Shown: positions 24,715 to 35,764 of the stretch, piece after piece
How the letters are laid out: every line of letters starts with the position of its first letter
Numbering within the stretch: the stretch's first letter is position 1
NCBI RefSeq assembly: GCF_002741075.1
Contig: NZ_CP016634.1
Location: 5,012,501 to 5,076,500, forward strand
Direction: 5' to 3'
Length of the DNA stretch: 64,000 bases
DNA from: Pseudomonas putida
Lineage (GTDB): Bacteria > Pseudomonadota > Gammaproteobacteria > Pseudomonadales > Pseudomonadaceae
Made by a program: the position numbers and the translations under genes
The notes under the pieces: model-generated
Databases searched by the model: none
Told to the model about the DNA's origin: nothing
The model's input: only the letters and a program-made list of their open reading frames with translations

Positions 24715-24816
24715 GGGGCACCTCGATGATTAGCGTCGTGATTGACTGGGCGGAGCCACGGGCCCTCGGGTAAAATGGCCACCAATTTTACAGAATCAGA
24801 CGAAAAGGGTCAGATT

Positions 24817-25125
24817 ATGCCGCTCAATAACGAGCAGAAGAAACAATACAAATCGATTGGTCACGACCTGAAGCCGGTCCTGATCGTCGCGGGCAATGGT
24901 TTGAACGAAGGCGTCATCGCCGAACTGGAGCGCGCACTGACCGATCATGAATTGATCAAGGTCGAAATCCGCTCGGAAGACCGCGAAGAACGCGCCGCCG
25001 CCATCGCCGAGCTGTGCAAGGCCGGCCGCGCGGAATTGGTACAGACCATCGGCAAGAAAGCGCTGATCTATCGCAAGAATCCGCAGCCCAACAAGCAGCT
25101 GTCCAATATCCACCGTTACAAGTGA
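24817..25125 (+). CDS. yhbY: Ribosome assembly RNA-binding protein YhbY (CRM domain)
   Basis: Single-domain CRM protein that associates with pre-50S particles. The 102-residue protein shows LKPVLIVAGNGLNEGVIAEL near 18 and the GxxG-like TIGKKALIYRKN near 77. The ATG at 24817 is chosen by the family start MPLNNEQKKQYKSIGHDLKP; the frame is open further upstream. It is divergent from rlmE and ends 12 bases from the convergent DUF4149 gene with no terminator between. Confidence 0.93.
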   Translation: MPLNNEQKKQYKSIGHDLKPVLIVAGNGLNEGVIAELERALTDHELIKVEIRSEDREERAAAIAELCKAGRAELVQTIGKKALIYRKNPQPNKQLSNIHRYK

Positions 25126-25137
25126 CGGTGGCTCCGA

Positions 25138-25557
25138 TCAGTGGCGCGGTGGACGCGCCCTGACCGGGACCGGCTGAGCTACCAGCACGATGCCGGAGAA
25201 GCCCAGCACCAGGAAGCAGAACATCTGCCAACGCTCACCCACGGAAATCCCGTAGCGCAGCGTGTAGTAACCGACACAGGCACCGAAGCCGAGCAACAGC
25301 ATCTGGCCACGGAACTGCCGCCACCAGGCTGCCAGGCCGTCCACCCTCGCCAATACCGCCAGCTGGGTCATCAGGCCAAGCAGCGCGACGCCGATCAACC
25401 AACGGTCGATCTGCGCCGCCACATCCTGCACCAACAACGGCGCAAGGCCGGTCACCTTGAGTGCCGGCACCAACCCCACATGGAACACCCACAAGCCACC
25501 GACCCAGAAAACCTGGGCCAGTTGCCAGAGGATCCCCTCAAGGGACGGCGCCCGCAG
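25138..25557 (-). CDS. DUF4149 small membrane protein
   Basis: About 139 residues with four predicted membrane helices: ILWQLAQVFWVGGLWVFHVG, a second around WLIGVALLGLMTQLAVLA, a third at MLLLGFGACVGYYTLRYG and a fourth at MFCFLVLGFSGIVLVAQP. It resembles DUF4149 proteins, whose function is unknown. No ATG, GTG or TTG lies in frame between the greA stop and the first helix; the start given is a CTG at 25557, while a TTG further up overlaps the end of greA. Probably co-translated with greA. Confidence 0.65.
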   Translation of the reverse strand: MRAPSLEGILWQLAQVFWVGGLWVFHVGLVPALKVTGLAPLLVQDVAAQIDRWLIGVALLGLMTQLAVLARVDGLAAWWRQFRGQMLLLGFGACVGYYTLRYGISVGERWQMFCFLVLGFSGIVLVAQPVPVRARPPRH

Positions 25558-25564
25558 GCGCCGG

Positions 25565-26047
25565 TCAGATGTGCTTGACTTCGACAATCTCGTACTCGAC
25601 CGTGCCGCTTGGCGTTTTGACGACGACAGTATCGCCCTCTTCCTTGCCGATGATGGCACGGGCAATCGGCGCGCTCGCCGAGAGCTTACCCTTCTTGATG
25701 TCCGCCTCATCCTCACCCACGATCTGGTAGGAAACCTGATCGCCGGTCTCGGTGTTCTCCAGGTCCACGGTGGTACCGAAGATCACCTTGCCAGTGTGGG
25801 CAATGGTGGTGACATCGATCACCACCGAGTTCTGCAGACGCCCTTCGATATCGCGGATACGCGCCTCGACCATGCCTTGCTCTTCGCGAGCGGCATGGTA
25901 TTCGGCGTTTTCCTTGAGGTCGCCCAACTCCCGCGCCTCACCGATCGCCTGGCTCAGGCGCGGGCGCTCGGTCTTGCTCAGGAAGGTCAGCTCCTCTTCC
26001 AGGGCGCGAGCGCCCTGGACGGTCATTGGGTACTTGGTCATGCTCAT
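25565..26047 (-). CDS. greA: Transcription elongation factor GreA
   Basis: Rescues backtracked RNA polymerase by stimulating transcript cleavage. The 160-residue protein has the N-terminal coiled coil with the acidic tip region [17 protein letters not shown] near 43 and the C-terminal FKBP-like domain ([15 protein letters not shown] near 103). The first ATG (26047) overlaps the carB stop as ATGA and has AGGA 8 bases upstream; a second ATG at 26041 gives the 158-residue length of E. coli GreA. Translationally coupled to carB. Confidence 0.96.
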   Translation of the reverse strand: MSMTKYPMTVQGARALEEELTFLSKTERPRLSQAIGEARELGDLKENAEYHAAREEQGMVEARIRDIEGRLQNSVVIDVTTIAHTGKVIFGTTVDLENTETGDQVSYQIVGEDEADIKKGKLSASAPIARAIIGKEEGDTVVVKTPSGTVEYEIVEVKHI

Positions 26048-29000
26048 GCTTTGAGTCCTGCGTGCAGATCCTGCAAGCGGCGAACGGTCTTCTCGGGACC
26101 GAATTTCAGCGCTTCGCAGATGGCTTCACCAGCCGCAATGGTGGTCGTGCAGTAGATTTTGTGCTGCAGCGCATTGCGACGAATCGAGTAGGAATCGGCG
26201 ATCGACTGACGACCCTCAGTAGTGTTGATGATCAGCGACACTTCGTCGTTCTTGATCATGTCGACCACATGCGGACGACCTTCGGTCACTTTGTTCACAC
26301 GGCGCACCTTCAGGCCCGCCGCCTCGATGACCTTGGCGGTACCTGCAGTGGCGACCACTTCGAAGCCCAGGGCGATCAGGTCGCGCGCGACACCCGCAAC
26401 CTGCGGTTTGTCGTCGTCACGCACACTGATGAAGGCGGTGCCACCGCTTGGCAGCACTTCGCTGGCGCCCATCTGGGCCTTGGCGAAGGCTTCGCCGAAG
26501 CTGTCGCCGACACCCATGACTTCACCGGTGGATTTCATCTCAGGGCCGAGGATTGGGTCAACACCTGGGAACTTGGCGAACGGGAAGACGGCTTCCTTGA
26601 CGCTGTAGAAGTTCGGGATGATTTCCTGGGTGAAGCCCAGCTCTTTCAGGGTCTTACCCGCCATGACACGGGCCGCGATCATCGCCAGCGAGGTGCCGAT
26701 GCACTTGGAGACGAATGGCACGGTACGCGAGGCGCGCGGGTTGACTTCGATCACGTAGATCTTGTCGCCCTGCAGGGCCAACTGCACGTTCATCAGACCG
26801 ACAACGCCCAGTTCCAAGGCCATTTTCTTGACCTGTACACGGACCTCGTCCTGTACTTCCTTGCTCAGCGAGTAAGGCGGCAGCGAGCACGCCGAGTCAC
26901 CGGAGTGAACGCCGGCCTGCTCGATGTGCTGCATGATCGCGCCGATCACCACGTCGGTACCGTCGCAGACCGCATCCACGTCCATCTCGATGGCGCAGTT
27001 GAGGAAGTGGTCGAGCAGTACCGGACTGTCGTTCGAGACCTGCACTGCTTCACGCAGATAGCGTTTGAGTTCGTCCAACTCGTAGACGATCTCCATGGCG
27101 CGACCGCCCAGTACGTAGGATGGACGCACCACCAGCGGGTAACCGATACCACCGGCGGCGCTGATGGCTTCTTCTTCGCTGCGCACGGTGGCGTTTGGCG
27201 GCTGCAGCAGGTTCAGGCGCTGCACCATCTGCTGGAAGCGCTCACGGTCTTCGGCGCGGTCGATGGCATCCGGGCTGGTGCCGATGATCGGTACGCCGGC
27301 TTCTTCCAGGGCACGGGCCAGTTTCAGCGGGGTCTGGCCGCCATAGTGAACGATGACGCCTTTCGGCTTCTCGACGCGGCAGACTTCCAGCACGTCTTCC
27401 AGGGTCAGCGGCTCGAAGTACAGACGGTCGGATGTGTCGTAGTCGGTGGAGACGGTTTCCGGGTTGCAGTTGACCATGATGGTCTCGTAACCGTCTTCAC
27501 GCAGCGCGAGGGCGGCGTGCACGCAGCAGTAGTCGAACTCGATACCTTGGCCGATACGGTTCGGGCCGCCACCCAGAATCATGATCTTGTCGCGGGTCGA
27601 CGGATTGGCCTCGCACTCTTCCTCGTAGGTCGAGTACAGGTAGGCGGTATCGGTGGCGAACTCGGCGGCGCAGGTGTCGACGCGCTTGTACACCGGGAAC
27701 ACCTCCAGCTTGTGGCGGTGACGGCGCAGGTTCTTGTCAGTGATACCGAGCAGCTTGGCCAGGCGCTGGTCCGAGAAGCCCTTGCGCTTGAGGCGCAGCA
27801 TGTAGTCCTTGTCGATCGCCGACAGGGCCAGGGTCTTGACCTTCTCTTCTTCTTTGATCAGGTCTTCCATCTGCACCAGGAACCACAGGTCGATGCCGGT
27901 CAGTTGGAAGATTTCCTCTATGGTCATGCCCGAACGCATGGCATCGGCGACATACCAGATACGCTCGGCGCCCGGTACGGTCAGTTCGCGCTTGAGGATG
28001 CTGGTGGCTTCCGGGTTGGCCAGGTCGACCTTCGGGTCCAGGCCGCAGGCGCCGACTTCCAGACCACGCAGGGCTTTCTGCAAGGACTCCTGGAAGGTCC
28101 GGCCGATCGCCATGACTTCGCCCACAGATTTCATCTGGGTGGTCAGGCGGGCATCGGCTTTCGGGAATTTCTCGAAGGCGAAGCGTGGCAGCTTGGTGAC
28201 GACATAGTCGATCGACGGCTCGAAGGACGCCGGGGTACGACCGCCGGTGATGTCGTTCTGCAGTTCGTCGAGGGTGTAACCAACGGCCAACTTGGCTGCG
28301 ATCTTGGCGATCGGGAAGCCGGTGGCCTTGGAGGCCAGTGCCGAGGAGCGCGATACACGCGGGTTCATCTCGATCACGACCATACGGCCAGTGTTCGGGC
28401 AGATACCGAACTGGACGTTGGAGCCGCCGGTTTCAACGCCGATCTCGCGCAGCACCGCCAGGGAGGCGTTGCGCATGATCTGGTATTCCTTGTCGGTCAG
28501 GGTCTGCGCTGGCGCGACGGTGATGGAGTCACCGGTGTGCACGCCCATCGGGTCGAAGTTCTCGATGGAGCAGACGATGATGCAGTTGTCCTTCTTGTCG
28601 CGGACAACCTCCATCTCGTATTCCTTCCAGCCGATCAGCGATTCGTCGATCAGCAGTTCCTTGGTCGGCGACAGGTCCAGACCACGGGCGCAGATTTCTT
28701 CGAATTCTTCACGGTTGTAGGCGATCCCGCCACCGGTGCCGCCCATGGTGAAGGACGGACGGATGATGCACGGGAAGCCCAGGCGCTCGAGAACGGCGTT
28801 GGCTTCTTCCATGCTGTGGGCAATACCGGAACGAGGGCACTCCAGGCCGATGTCTTTCATGGCCTTGTCAAAGCGCGAACGGTCTTCGGCTTTGTCGATG
28901 GTGTCGGCGTTGGCACCGATCATCTCGACGCCGAACTTCTCCAGTACGCCATGGCGCTCCAGGTCCAGGGCGCAGTTCAGTGCGGTCTGGCCACCCATGG

Positions 29001-29265
29001 TCGGCAGCAGCGCGTCAGGGCGCTCCTTCTCGATGATCTTGGCCACCGACTGCCACTTGATCGGTTCGATGTAGGTGGCATCGGCCATGGCCGGGTCGGT
29101 CATGATGGTGGCCGGGTTGGAGTTCACCAGGATGACGCGGAAACCTTCCTCGCGCAGGGCTTTACAGGCCTGGGCGCCGGAGTAGTCGAATTCGCAGGCC
29201 TGGCCGATCACGATCGGGCCAGCGCCGAGAATCAGGATGCTTTTGATGTCTGTACGTTTTGGCAT
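26044..29265 (-). CDS. carB: Carbamoyl-phosphate synthase large subunit
   Basis: Makes carbamoyl phosphate from bicarbonate, ATP and glutamine-derived ammonia for arginine and pyrimidines. Its 1073 residues equal the E. coli length. Two homologous ATP-grasp halves are visible, beginning [20 protein letters not shown] near 10 and [19 protein letters not shown] near 555, then the C-terminal MGS-like allosteric domain. The ATG at 29265 (MPKRTDIK) is the family start. It follows carA by 106 bases and overlaps greA by 4. Confidence 0.97.
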   Translation of the reverse strand: MPKRTDIKSILILGAGPIVIGQACEFDYSGAQACKALREEGFRVILVNSNPATIMTDPAMADATYIEPIKWQSVAKIIEKERPDALLPTMGGQTALNCALDLERHGVLEKFGVEMIGANADTIDKAEDRSRFDKAMKDIGLECPRSGIAHSMEEANAVLERLGFPCIIRPSFTMGGTGGGIAYNREEFEEICARGLDLSPTKELLIDESLIGWKEYEMEVVRDKKDNCIIVCSIENFDPMGVHTGDSITVAPAQTLTDKEYQIMRNASLAVLREIGVETGGSNVQFGICPNTGRMVVIEMNPRVSRSSALASKATGFPIAKIAAKLAVGYTLDELQNDITGGRTPASFEPSIDYVVTKLPRFAFEKFPKADARLTTQMKSVGEVMAIGRTFQESLQKALRGLEVGACGLDPKVDLANPEATSILKRELTVPGAERIWYVADAMRSGMTIEEIFQLTGIDLWFLVQMEDLIKEEEKVKTLALSAIDKDYMLRLKRKGFSDQRLAKLLGITDKNLRRHRHKLEVFPVYKRVDTCAAEFATDTAYLYSTYEEECEANPSTRDKIMILGGGPNRIGQGIEFDYCCVHAALALREDGYETIMVNCNPETVSTDYDTSDRLYFEPLTLEDVLEVCRVEKPKGVIVHYGGQTPLKLARALEEAGVPIIGTSPDAIDRAEDRERFQQMVQRLNLLQPPNATVRSEEEAISAAGGIGYPLVVRPSYVLGGRAMEIVYELDELKRYLREAVQVSNDSPVLLDHFLNCAIEMDVDAVCDGTDVVIGAIMQHIEQAGVHSGDSACSLPPYSLSKEVQDEVRVQVKKMALELGVVGLMNVQLALQGDKIYVIEVNPRASRTVPFVSKCIGTSLAMIAARVMAGKTLKELGFTQEIIPNFYSVKEAVFPFAKFPGVDPILGPEMKSTGEVMGVGDSFGEAFAKAQMGASEVLPSGGTAFISVRDDDKPQVAGVARDLIALGFEVVATAGTAKVIEAAGLKVRRVNKVTEGRPHVVDMIKNDEVSLIINTTEGRQSIADSYSIRRNALQHKIYCTTTIAAGEAICEALKFGPEKTVRRLQDLHAGLKA

Positions 29266-29371
29266 GGTTGTCACTCAAATCCGCGGGTCAGTCGGCAAGC
29301 CGTCTTGAACAATCTGGGTCAGGCGCTTCCGGGCGCGGCACTCGCCGCCCCGGGGCCTTGATGCAGGATGC

Positions 29372-30508
29372 TCAGCGGCGCTTGGCCATGGCATCGATGA
29401 AACGATCGAACAGTGGCGCGACGTCGGTCGGGCCAGGGCTCGCTTCAGGGTGGCCCTGGAAGCTGAACGCGCTCTTGTCGGTGCGTTCGATGCCCTGCAG
29501 GGTACCGTCGAACAGCGACTTGTGGATGGCGCGGACATTGCCCGGCAGGGTGGCTTCGTCGACGGCGAAACCGTGGTTCTGGCTGGTGATCATCACCACG
29601 CCGGTGTCCAGATCCTGGACCGGGTGGTTGGCACCGTGGTGGCCGTGACCCATCTTGACGGTCTTGGCGCCAGAGGCCAGGGCCAGCAACTGGTGGCCGA
29701 GGCAGATGCCAAATACCGGGATCTCGGTCTCGAGGATGTCCTTGATCGCCTGGATCGCATAGTCGCAAGGCTCCGGATCACCAGGGCCGTTGGACAGGAA
29801 CACGCCGTCCGGATTCAGCGCCAGCACTTCGCTGGCCGGGGTCTGCGCAGGCACCACGGTCACGCGGCAGCCGCGGGCGACCAGCATGCGCAGGATGTTC
29901 AGCTTGACGCCGTAGTCAAAGGCGACCACATGGTACGGCAGGTCGGCAGCTTCGATGGTCGGGTGGCTGTCGGTCTTCAGTTCCCACACGCTGGAGCGCC
30001 ACTCGTAGCGCTCCTTGGTGGAGACGACCTTGGCCAGGTCCATACCCTTCAGGCCTGGGAAGGCACGGGCGGCGGCAATGGCAGCTTCTTCGCTGATGTT
30101 GTCACCGGCGAGGATGCAACCGTTCTGGGCGCCCTTTTCACGCAGGATACGGGTCAGGCGACGGGTGTCGATGCCGGCAATGGCAACGACGTTATTGGCC
30201 TTGAGGTACTCAGGCAGCGACTGGGTGTTGCGCCAGTTGCTGGCCAGCAGCGGCAGGTCACGGATGACCAGGCCTGCGGACCAGACACGGTTCGACTCGG
30301 CGTCTTCCGGGGTAGTGCCGGTGTTGCCGATGTGCGGGTAGGTCAGGGTAACGATTTGCTGCGCATAGGAAGGGTCTGTAAGGATTTCCTGGTAGCCGGT
30401 CATAGCGGTGTTGAATACCACCTCACCAACGGTCTGACCGTCGGCACCGATAGCTTCACCGCGGAAAATACTGCCGTCGGCAAGGGCGAGTATGGCTGGC
30501 TTTGTCAA
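29372..30508 (-). CDS. carA: Carbamoyl-phosphate synthase small subunit
   Basis: Glutaminase subunit that feeds ammonia to CarB. The 378-residue protein has a C-terminal class I amidotransferase domain: [13 protein letters not shown] with the nucleophilic cysteine near 265, and GHPEASPGP with the catalytic His/Glu near 348. The start is TTG at 30508 (TTGACAAAGCC), with GGGAGG five bases upstream; an ATG at 30532 would place that ribosome-binding site inside the gene. A strong terminator-like hairpin lies 45 bases upstream and suggests attenuation. Confidence 0.96.
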   Translation of the reverse strand: MTKPAILALADGSIFRGEAIGADGQTVGEVVFNTAMTGYQEILTDPSYAQQIVTLTYPHIGNTGTTPEDAESNRVWSAGLVIRDLPLLASNWRNTQSLPEYLKANNVVAIAGIDTRRLTRILREKGAQNGCILAGDNISEEAAIAAARAFPGLKGMDLAKVVSTKERYEWRSSVWELKTDSHPTIEAADLPYHVVAFDYGVKLNILRMLVARGCRVTVVPAQTPASEVLALNPDGVFLSNGPGDPEPCDYAIQAIKDILETEIPVFGICLGHQLLALASGAKTVKMGHGHHGANHPVQDLDTGVVMITSQNHGFAVDEATLPGNVRAIHKSLFDGTLQGIERTDKSAFSFQGHPEASPGPTDVAPLFDRFIDAMAKRR

Positions 30509-30552
30509 GAAGACCTCCCGTAAATCAAGCATGAAAGGGCGATCGCAGGTTG

Positions 30553-30592
30553 CAAAAAAGCGGAGTGACGTATGGACACGTCACCCCGCTTT
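30553..30592 (-). terminator. Attenuator-like terminator upstream of carA
   Basis: A 13-bp stem (30559-30571 with 30578-30590, one mismatch) with a 6-base loop, followed on the minus strand by TTTTTTG. It is about 245 bases after dapB but only 45 bases before carA, so it fits control of carAB better than termination of dapB. Confidence 0.75.
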
Positions 30593-30621
30593 CATGTGCT
30601 GAATTCAATTCGCTGCGCGCT

Positions 30622-30639
30622 TTTAGTGGACACACTAAA
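30622..30639. promoter_or_regulatory. Palindrome TTTAGTG-GACA-CACTAAA upstream of carA
   Basis: Perfect 7-bp arms with a 4-base spacer just upstream of the attenuator-like hairpin, next to AGCTGTAGCTT. Operator-like, but the regulator is unknown. Confidence 0.4.
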
Positions 30640-30729
30640 GCTGTAGCTTACAGAAAATTACGTTTTAGGTCTACCGCGTATGTGCCTCTGAAACACAGGA
30701 ATGCGACAGACTGACATCGGGGATGACCC

Positions 30730-30813
30730 CTTCGCAGGCGAACCCGCTCCCACAAGAACCGCGCCGCACGTGAACACAACGCTATTGCTGTAAGAGCGAG
30801 CTCGCCCGCGAAG
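30730..30813. repeat. REP pair (inverted) after dapB
   Basis: CTTCGCAGGCGAACCCGCTC at 30730 and an inverted copy GAGCGAGCTCGCCCGCGAAG at 30794 form a diverged BIME in the dapB-carA gap (30509-30836). The rest of the gap holds the hairpin and the palindrome listed separately and no gene. Confidence 0.7.
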
Positions 30814-30836
30814 CGCCAGCACCGCTCGGGCTTGCC

Positions 30837-32781
<1,945 letters not shown>

Positions 32782-32908
32782 AGGTCATTGCACTCTTGGG
32801 GGCATTCGGCGCGCTCATGCGCTTGTCGCGCCACGCCGTCAGCACCTGCCACCACACGAATGCGCCCTGACAGATGCTGTAAAAATTCTCGTATTCCAGA
32901 CACGCCAA

Positions 32909-32971
32909 CGCGGGAGCAAGCCCCCGCGCGGCAACATCCTACCAGCTCACCGACAACCGACGGTGAGCTGG
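32909..32971 (-). other. Two hairpins in the dnaK-dnaJ gap
   Basis: CGCGGG...CCCGCG at 32909-32928 and an 11-bp perfect stem CCAGCTCACCG/CGGTGAGCTGG at 32942-32971. No U tract follows on the minus strand, so partial terminators or mRNA-processing structures that set the DnaK:DnaJ ratio are more likely than full stops. Confidence 0.45.
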
Positions 32972-32988
32972 CCGACAACATGCAGGGA

Positions 32989-34914
32989 TTACTGCTTGTT
33001 GTTGTCTTTTACTTCTTCGAACTCGGCGTCAACCACGTCATCGTGCTTGGCTTCCGGCTCGGCCTGCTGTGCGCCGCCCTGAGGCTGCTCGGCCTGCTGC
33101 TCGGCATACATCTTCTGGGCAACCGGCGCGGAGACCTTGGACAACTCCTCGACCTTGGCGTCGATGGCAGCCTTGTCGTCGCCCTTCAGGGCAGCTTCCA
33201 GGGCAACCACGGCCGCTTCGATCGCCGCCTTTTCTTCAGCGGTGGCCTTGTCACCTGCGTCGGTGACCATCTTGCGGGTCGAGTGAACCAGCGCATCACC
33301 CTGGTTACGGGCAGCGGCCAACTCTTCGAACTTGCGGTCTTCCTCGGCATTGGCCTCAGCGTCACGCACCATGCGCTCGATTTCCTCGTCGGACAGACCC
33401 GAGTTGGCCTTGATCACGATCGACTGGGACTTGCCAGTGGCCTTGTCCTTCGCGCTGACGTGCAGGATACCGTTGGCGTCGATGTCGAAGGTCACTTCGA
33501 TCTGCGGAACACCACGCGGAGCCGGCGGAATGTCGGCCAGGTCGAATTTACCCAGCGACTTGTTCTGCGCAGCCTGCTTACGCTCACCTTGCAGCACGTG
33601 AATGGTCACGGCGTTCTGGTTGTCGTCGGCCGTCGAGAACACCTGCGACTTCTTGGTCGGGATGGTGGTGTTCTTCTCGATCAGCGCAGTCATCACGCCA
33701 CCCATGGTTTCGATACCCAGGGTCAGCGGGCTGACGTCCAGCAACAGAACGTCCTTGACGTCACCAGCCAGGACCGCGCCCTGGATGGCAGCACCCATGG
33801 CGACCGCTTCATCCGGGTTGACGTCCTTGCGAGCTTCCTTGCCGAAGAAGTCGGCAACGGCCTTCTGCACCAGCGGCATACGGGTCTGGCCACCGACCAG
33901 GATCACGTCGTCGATCTTGCTGGCGTCGATGCCGGCGTCCTTCAGGGCGATGCGGCAAGGCTCGATGGTACGGTTGACCAGGTCTTCGACCAGCGACTCC
34001 AGCTTGGCGCGGGAAATCTTCACGTTCAGGTGCTTAGGACCGGTCGCGTCTGCAGTGATGTACGGCAGGTTGACGTCGGTCGACTGAGCGGAAGACAGCT
34101 CGATCTTGGCCTTTTCAGCGGCTTCCTTCAGACGCTGCAGAGCCAGTGGATCGTTCTTCAGGTCCATGCCGGACTCTTTCTTGAACTCGTCGACGAGGTA
34201 GTCGATCAGGCGCATGTCGAAGTCTTCGCCACCCAGGAAGGTGTCGCCGTTGGTGGCCAGTACTTCGAACTGGTGCTCACCATCGACTTCGGCGATTTCG
34301 ATGACCGAAACGTCGAAAGTACCACCACCCAGGTCATAGACGATGACAGTGTGGTCGCCCTTGGCCTTGTCCATGCCGTAGGCCAGTGCAGCGGCGGTCG
34401 GCTCGTTGATGATGCGCTTGACGTCCAGACCGGCGATACGACCGGCATCCTTGGTGGCCTGACGCTGGCTGTCGTTGAAGTAGGCCGGCACGGTAATGAC
34501 CGCTTCGGTCACTGGCTCGCCGAGGTAGTCTTCGGCGGTCTTCTTCATTTTCTTCAGGACTTCGGCGCTGATCTGCGGCGGAGCCATTTCTTTACCGCTG
34601 GCTTCGACCCAGGCGTCACCGTTGTTGGCCTTGACGATCTTGTATGGCACCAGCTTGATGTCTTTCTGCACAACGTCTTCTTCGAAGCGACGGCCGATCA
34701 GGCGCTTCACCGCGAACAGCGTGTTATGCGGGTTGGTGACGGCCTGGCGCTTGGCCGACTGGCCGACCAGAATCTCGCCATCGTTGGCGTAGGCCACGAT
34801 CGAAGGGGTGGTACGCGCACCTTCGGCGTTCTCGATGACCTTGACGTTACCGTTTTCCAGGATGGAGACGCACGAGTTGGTGGTCCCCAGGTCGATACCG
34901 ATGATTTTGCCCAT
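32989..34914 (-). CDS. dnaK: Chaperone DnaK (Hsp70)
   Basis: Central ATP-dependent Hsp70. The 641-residue protein has the three Hsp70 signatures: [13 protein letters not shown] near 5, [14 protein letters not shown] near 190, and [14 protein letters not shown] near 335, then the peptide-binding domain and a lid ending EEVKDNNKQ. Start ATG at 34914. It has its own sigma-32 promoter overlapping the end of grpE. Confidence 0.98.
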   Translation of the reverse strand: MGKIIGIDLGTTNSCVSILENGNVKVIENAEGARTTPSIVAYANDGEILVGQSAKRQAVTNPHNTLFAVKRLIGRRFEEDVVQKDIKLVPYKIVKANNGDAWVEASGKEMAPPQISAEVLKKMKKTAEDYLGEPVTEAVITVPAYFNDSQRQATKDAGRIAGLDVKRIINEPTAAALAYGMDKAKGDHTVIVYDLGGGTFDVSVIEIAEVDGEHQFEVLATNGDTFLGGEDFDMRLIDYLVDEFKKESGMDLKNDPLALQRLKEAAEKAKIELSSAQSTDVNLPYITADATGPKHLNVKISRAKLESLVEDLVNRTIEPCRIALKDAGIDASKIDDVILVGGQTRMPLVQKAVADFFGKEARKDVNPDEAVAMGAAIQGAVLAGDVKDVLLLDVSPLTLGIETMGGVMTALIEKNTTIPTKKSQVFSTADDNQNAVTIHVLQGERKQAAQNKSLGKFDLADIPPAPRGVPQIEVTFDIDANGILHVSAKDKATGKSQSIVIKANSGLSDEEIERMVRDAEANAEEDRKFEELAAARNQGDALVHSTRKMVTDAGDKATAEEKAAIEAAVVALEAALKGDDKAAIDAKVEELSKVSAPVAQKMYAEQQAEQPQGGAQQAEPEAKHDDVVDAEFEEVKDNNKQ

Positions 34915-34991
34915 GTTTACTCTCCCGAAACTTGAATTTGGTTGCAGCGGCTACATTGGCCAACTGCGGTAATACTTGAATGCTTGACACC

Positions 34992-35020
34992 TAGATGGGG
35001 ATGCCCGGAAGGATTTCAAG
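34992..35020 (-). promoter_or_regulatory. Sigma-32 promoter of dnaK
   Basis: Minus strand: CTTGAAA, 13 bases, CCCCATCTA, an essentially exact match to the heat-shock consensus. The -35 element overlaps the last codons and stop of grpE. Confidence 0.9.
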
Positions 35021-35570
35021 CCTTTTCATCAATCGACGGCTGGGGGGCCGCCGGCGCCTTGCTCACCACCACCATCGCGGGGCGCAGCAGGCGACCGTTG
35101 AGCAGATAGCCCTTCTGGAAAACCTTGAGCACGCTGTTCGGCTCGACTTCGGCACTCTCCTGCATGGCCATGGCCTGGTGATGCTCGGCGTTGAACGGTT
35201 CGCCGTGCGGGTCGACTGGCTCGAGGTTGTAGCGCTTGAGGGTGTCGTGGAACATCTTCAGAGTCAGCTCGATGCCTTCGCGCATCGGCTTGATGGTCTC
35301 GTCGTCGGCACTGGACAGCTCCAGACCACGCTCCAGACTGTCAATCACCGGCAGCAGGTCGCCAGCGAACTTCTCCAGGGCAAACTTGTGGGCCTTCTCG
35401 ACATCCTGCTCGGCGCGACGGCGGATGTTCTGCAGATCGGCGGCAGCACGCAGGGACTGATCCTTGGCGGCAGCCAGCTGCTCCTCGAGCACTTGGACGC
35501 GAGCACCGAGATCCTCTGCACCAGCCTCTTCGGCGTTAAGGTTCTTCTCATCCAGCTGTTCGTCAGCCAT
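35016..35570 (-). CDS. grpE: Nucleotide exchange factor GrpE
   Basis: Releases ADP from DnaK and acts as a thermosensor. The 184-residue protein has the long N-terminal coiled coil (about 20-85, [21 protein letters not shown] in part), [14 protein letters not shown] near 80, and the beta-wing end [21 protein letters not shown] near 150. The ATG at 35570 (MADEQ) follows GGAGGAG. Heat-shock promoter upstream; divergent from recN. Confidence 0.96.
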   Translation of the reverse strand: MADEQLDEKNLNAEEAGAEDLGARVQVLEEQLAAAKDQSLRAAADLQNIRRRAEQDVEKAHKFALEKFAGDLLPVIDSLERGLELSSADDETIKPMREGIELTLKMFHDTLKRYNLEPVDPHGEPFNAEHHQAMAMQESAEVEPNSVLKVFQKGYLLNGRLLRPAMVVVSKAPAAPQPSIDEKA

Positions 35571-35628
35571 TAGGTTTCTCCTCCGCAATTTCTGATGTGC
35601 GAGCGCAGGCTCGTCTTGTCTTGCCGGC

Positions 35629-35657
35629 TATATGGGGCCGGAAAAACCAGCTTCAAG
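35629..35657 (-). promoter_or_regulatory. Sigma-32 promoter of grpE
   Basis: Minus strand: CTTGAAG, 13 bases, CCCCATATA, matching the sigma-32 consensus, about 60 bases upstream of the grpE start. Confidence 0.9.
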
Positions 35658-35702
35658 GGCCTGCTCGGTTTTCCCCTGACAATACTGATCGCCAGGCGGG
35701 CA

Positions 35703-35739
35703 TTGTCAGCCTGGCAAAAAGCACTGTATAAATAACCAG
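35703..35739 (+). promoter_or_regulatory. recN promoter with LexA box
   Basis: TTGTCA (35703-35708), 18 bases, TATAAA (35727-35732). The sequence CTGTATAAATAACCAG at 35724-35739 resembles the LexA consensus CTGT-N8-ACAG (13 of 16 against the palindromic ideal) and covers the -10 element, so LexA would block transcription. Confidence 0.75.
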
Positions 35740-35764
35740 ACACGACCCTTCGGGAGCCGCCCTC

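Noticed and set aside
24744..24778. Sigma-70 promoter for yhbY (TTGACT and TAAAAT)
   Set aside because: The spacer is 23 bases, too long for a normal promoter.
26026..29361. 1111-codon open frame on the plus strand opposite carB
   Set aside because: A shadow of carB: at this GC content the antisense frame of a coding gene stays open. No ribosome-binding site and no homology.
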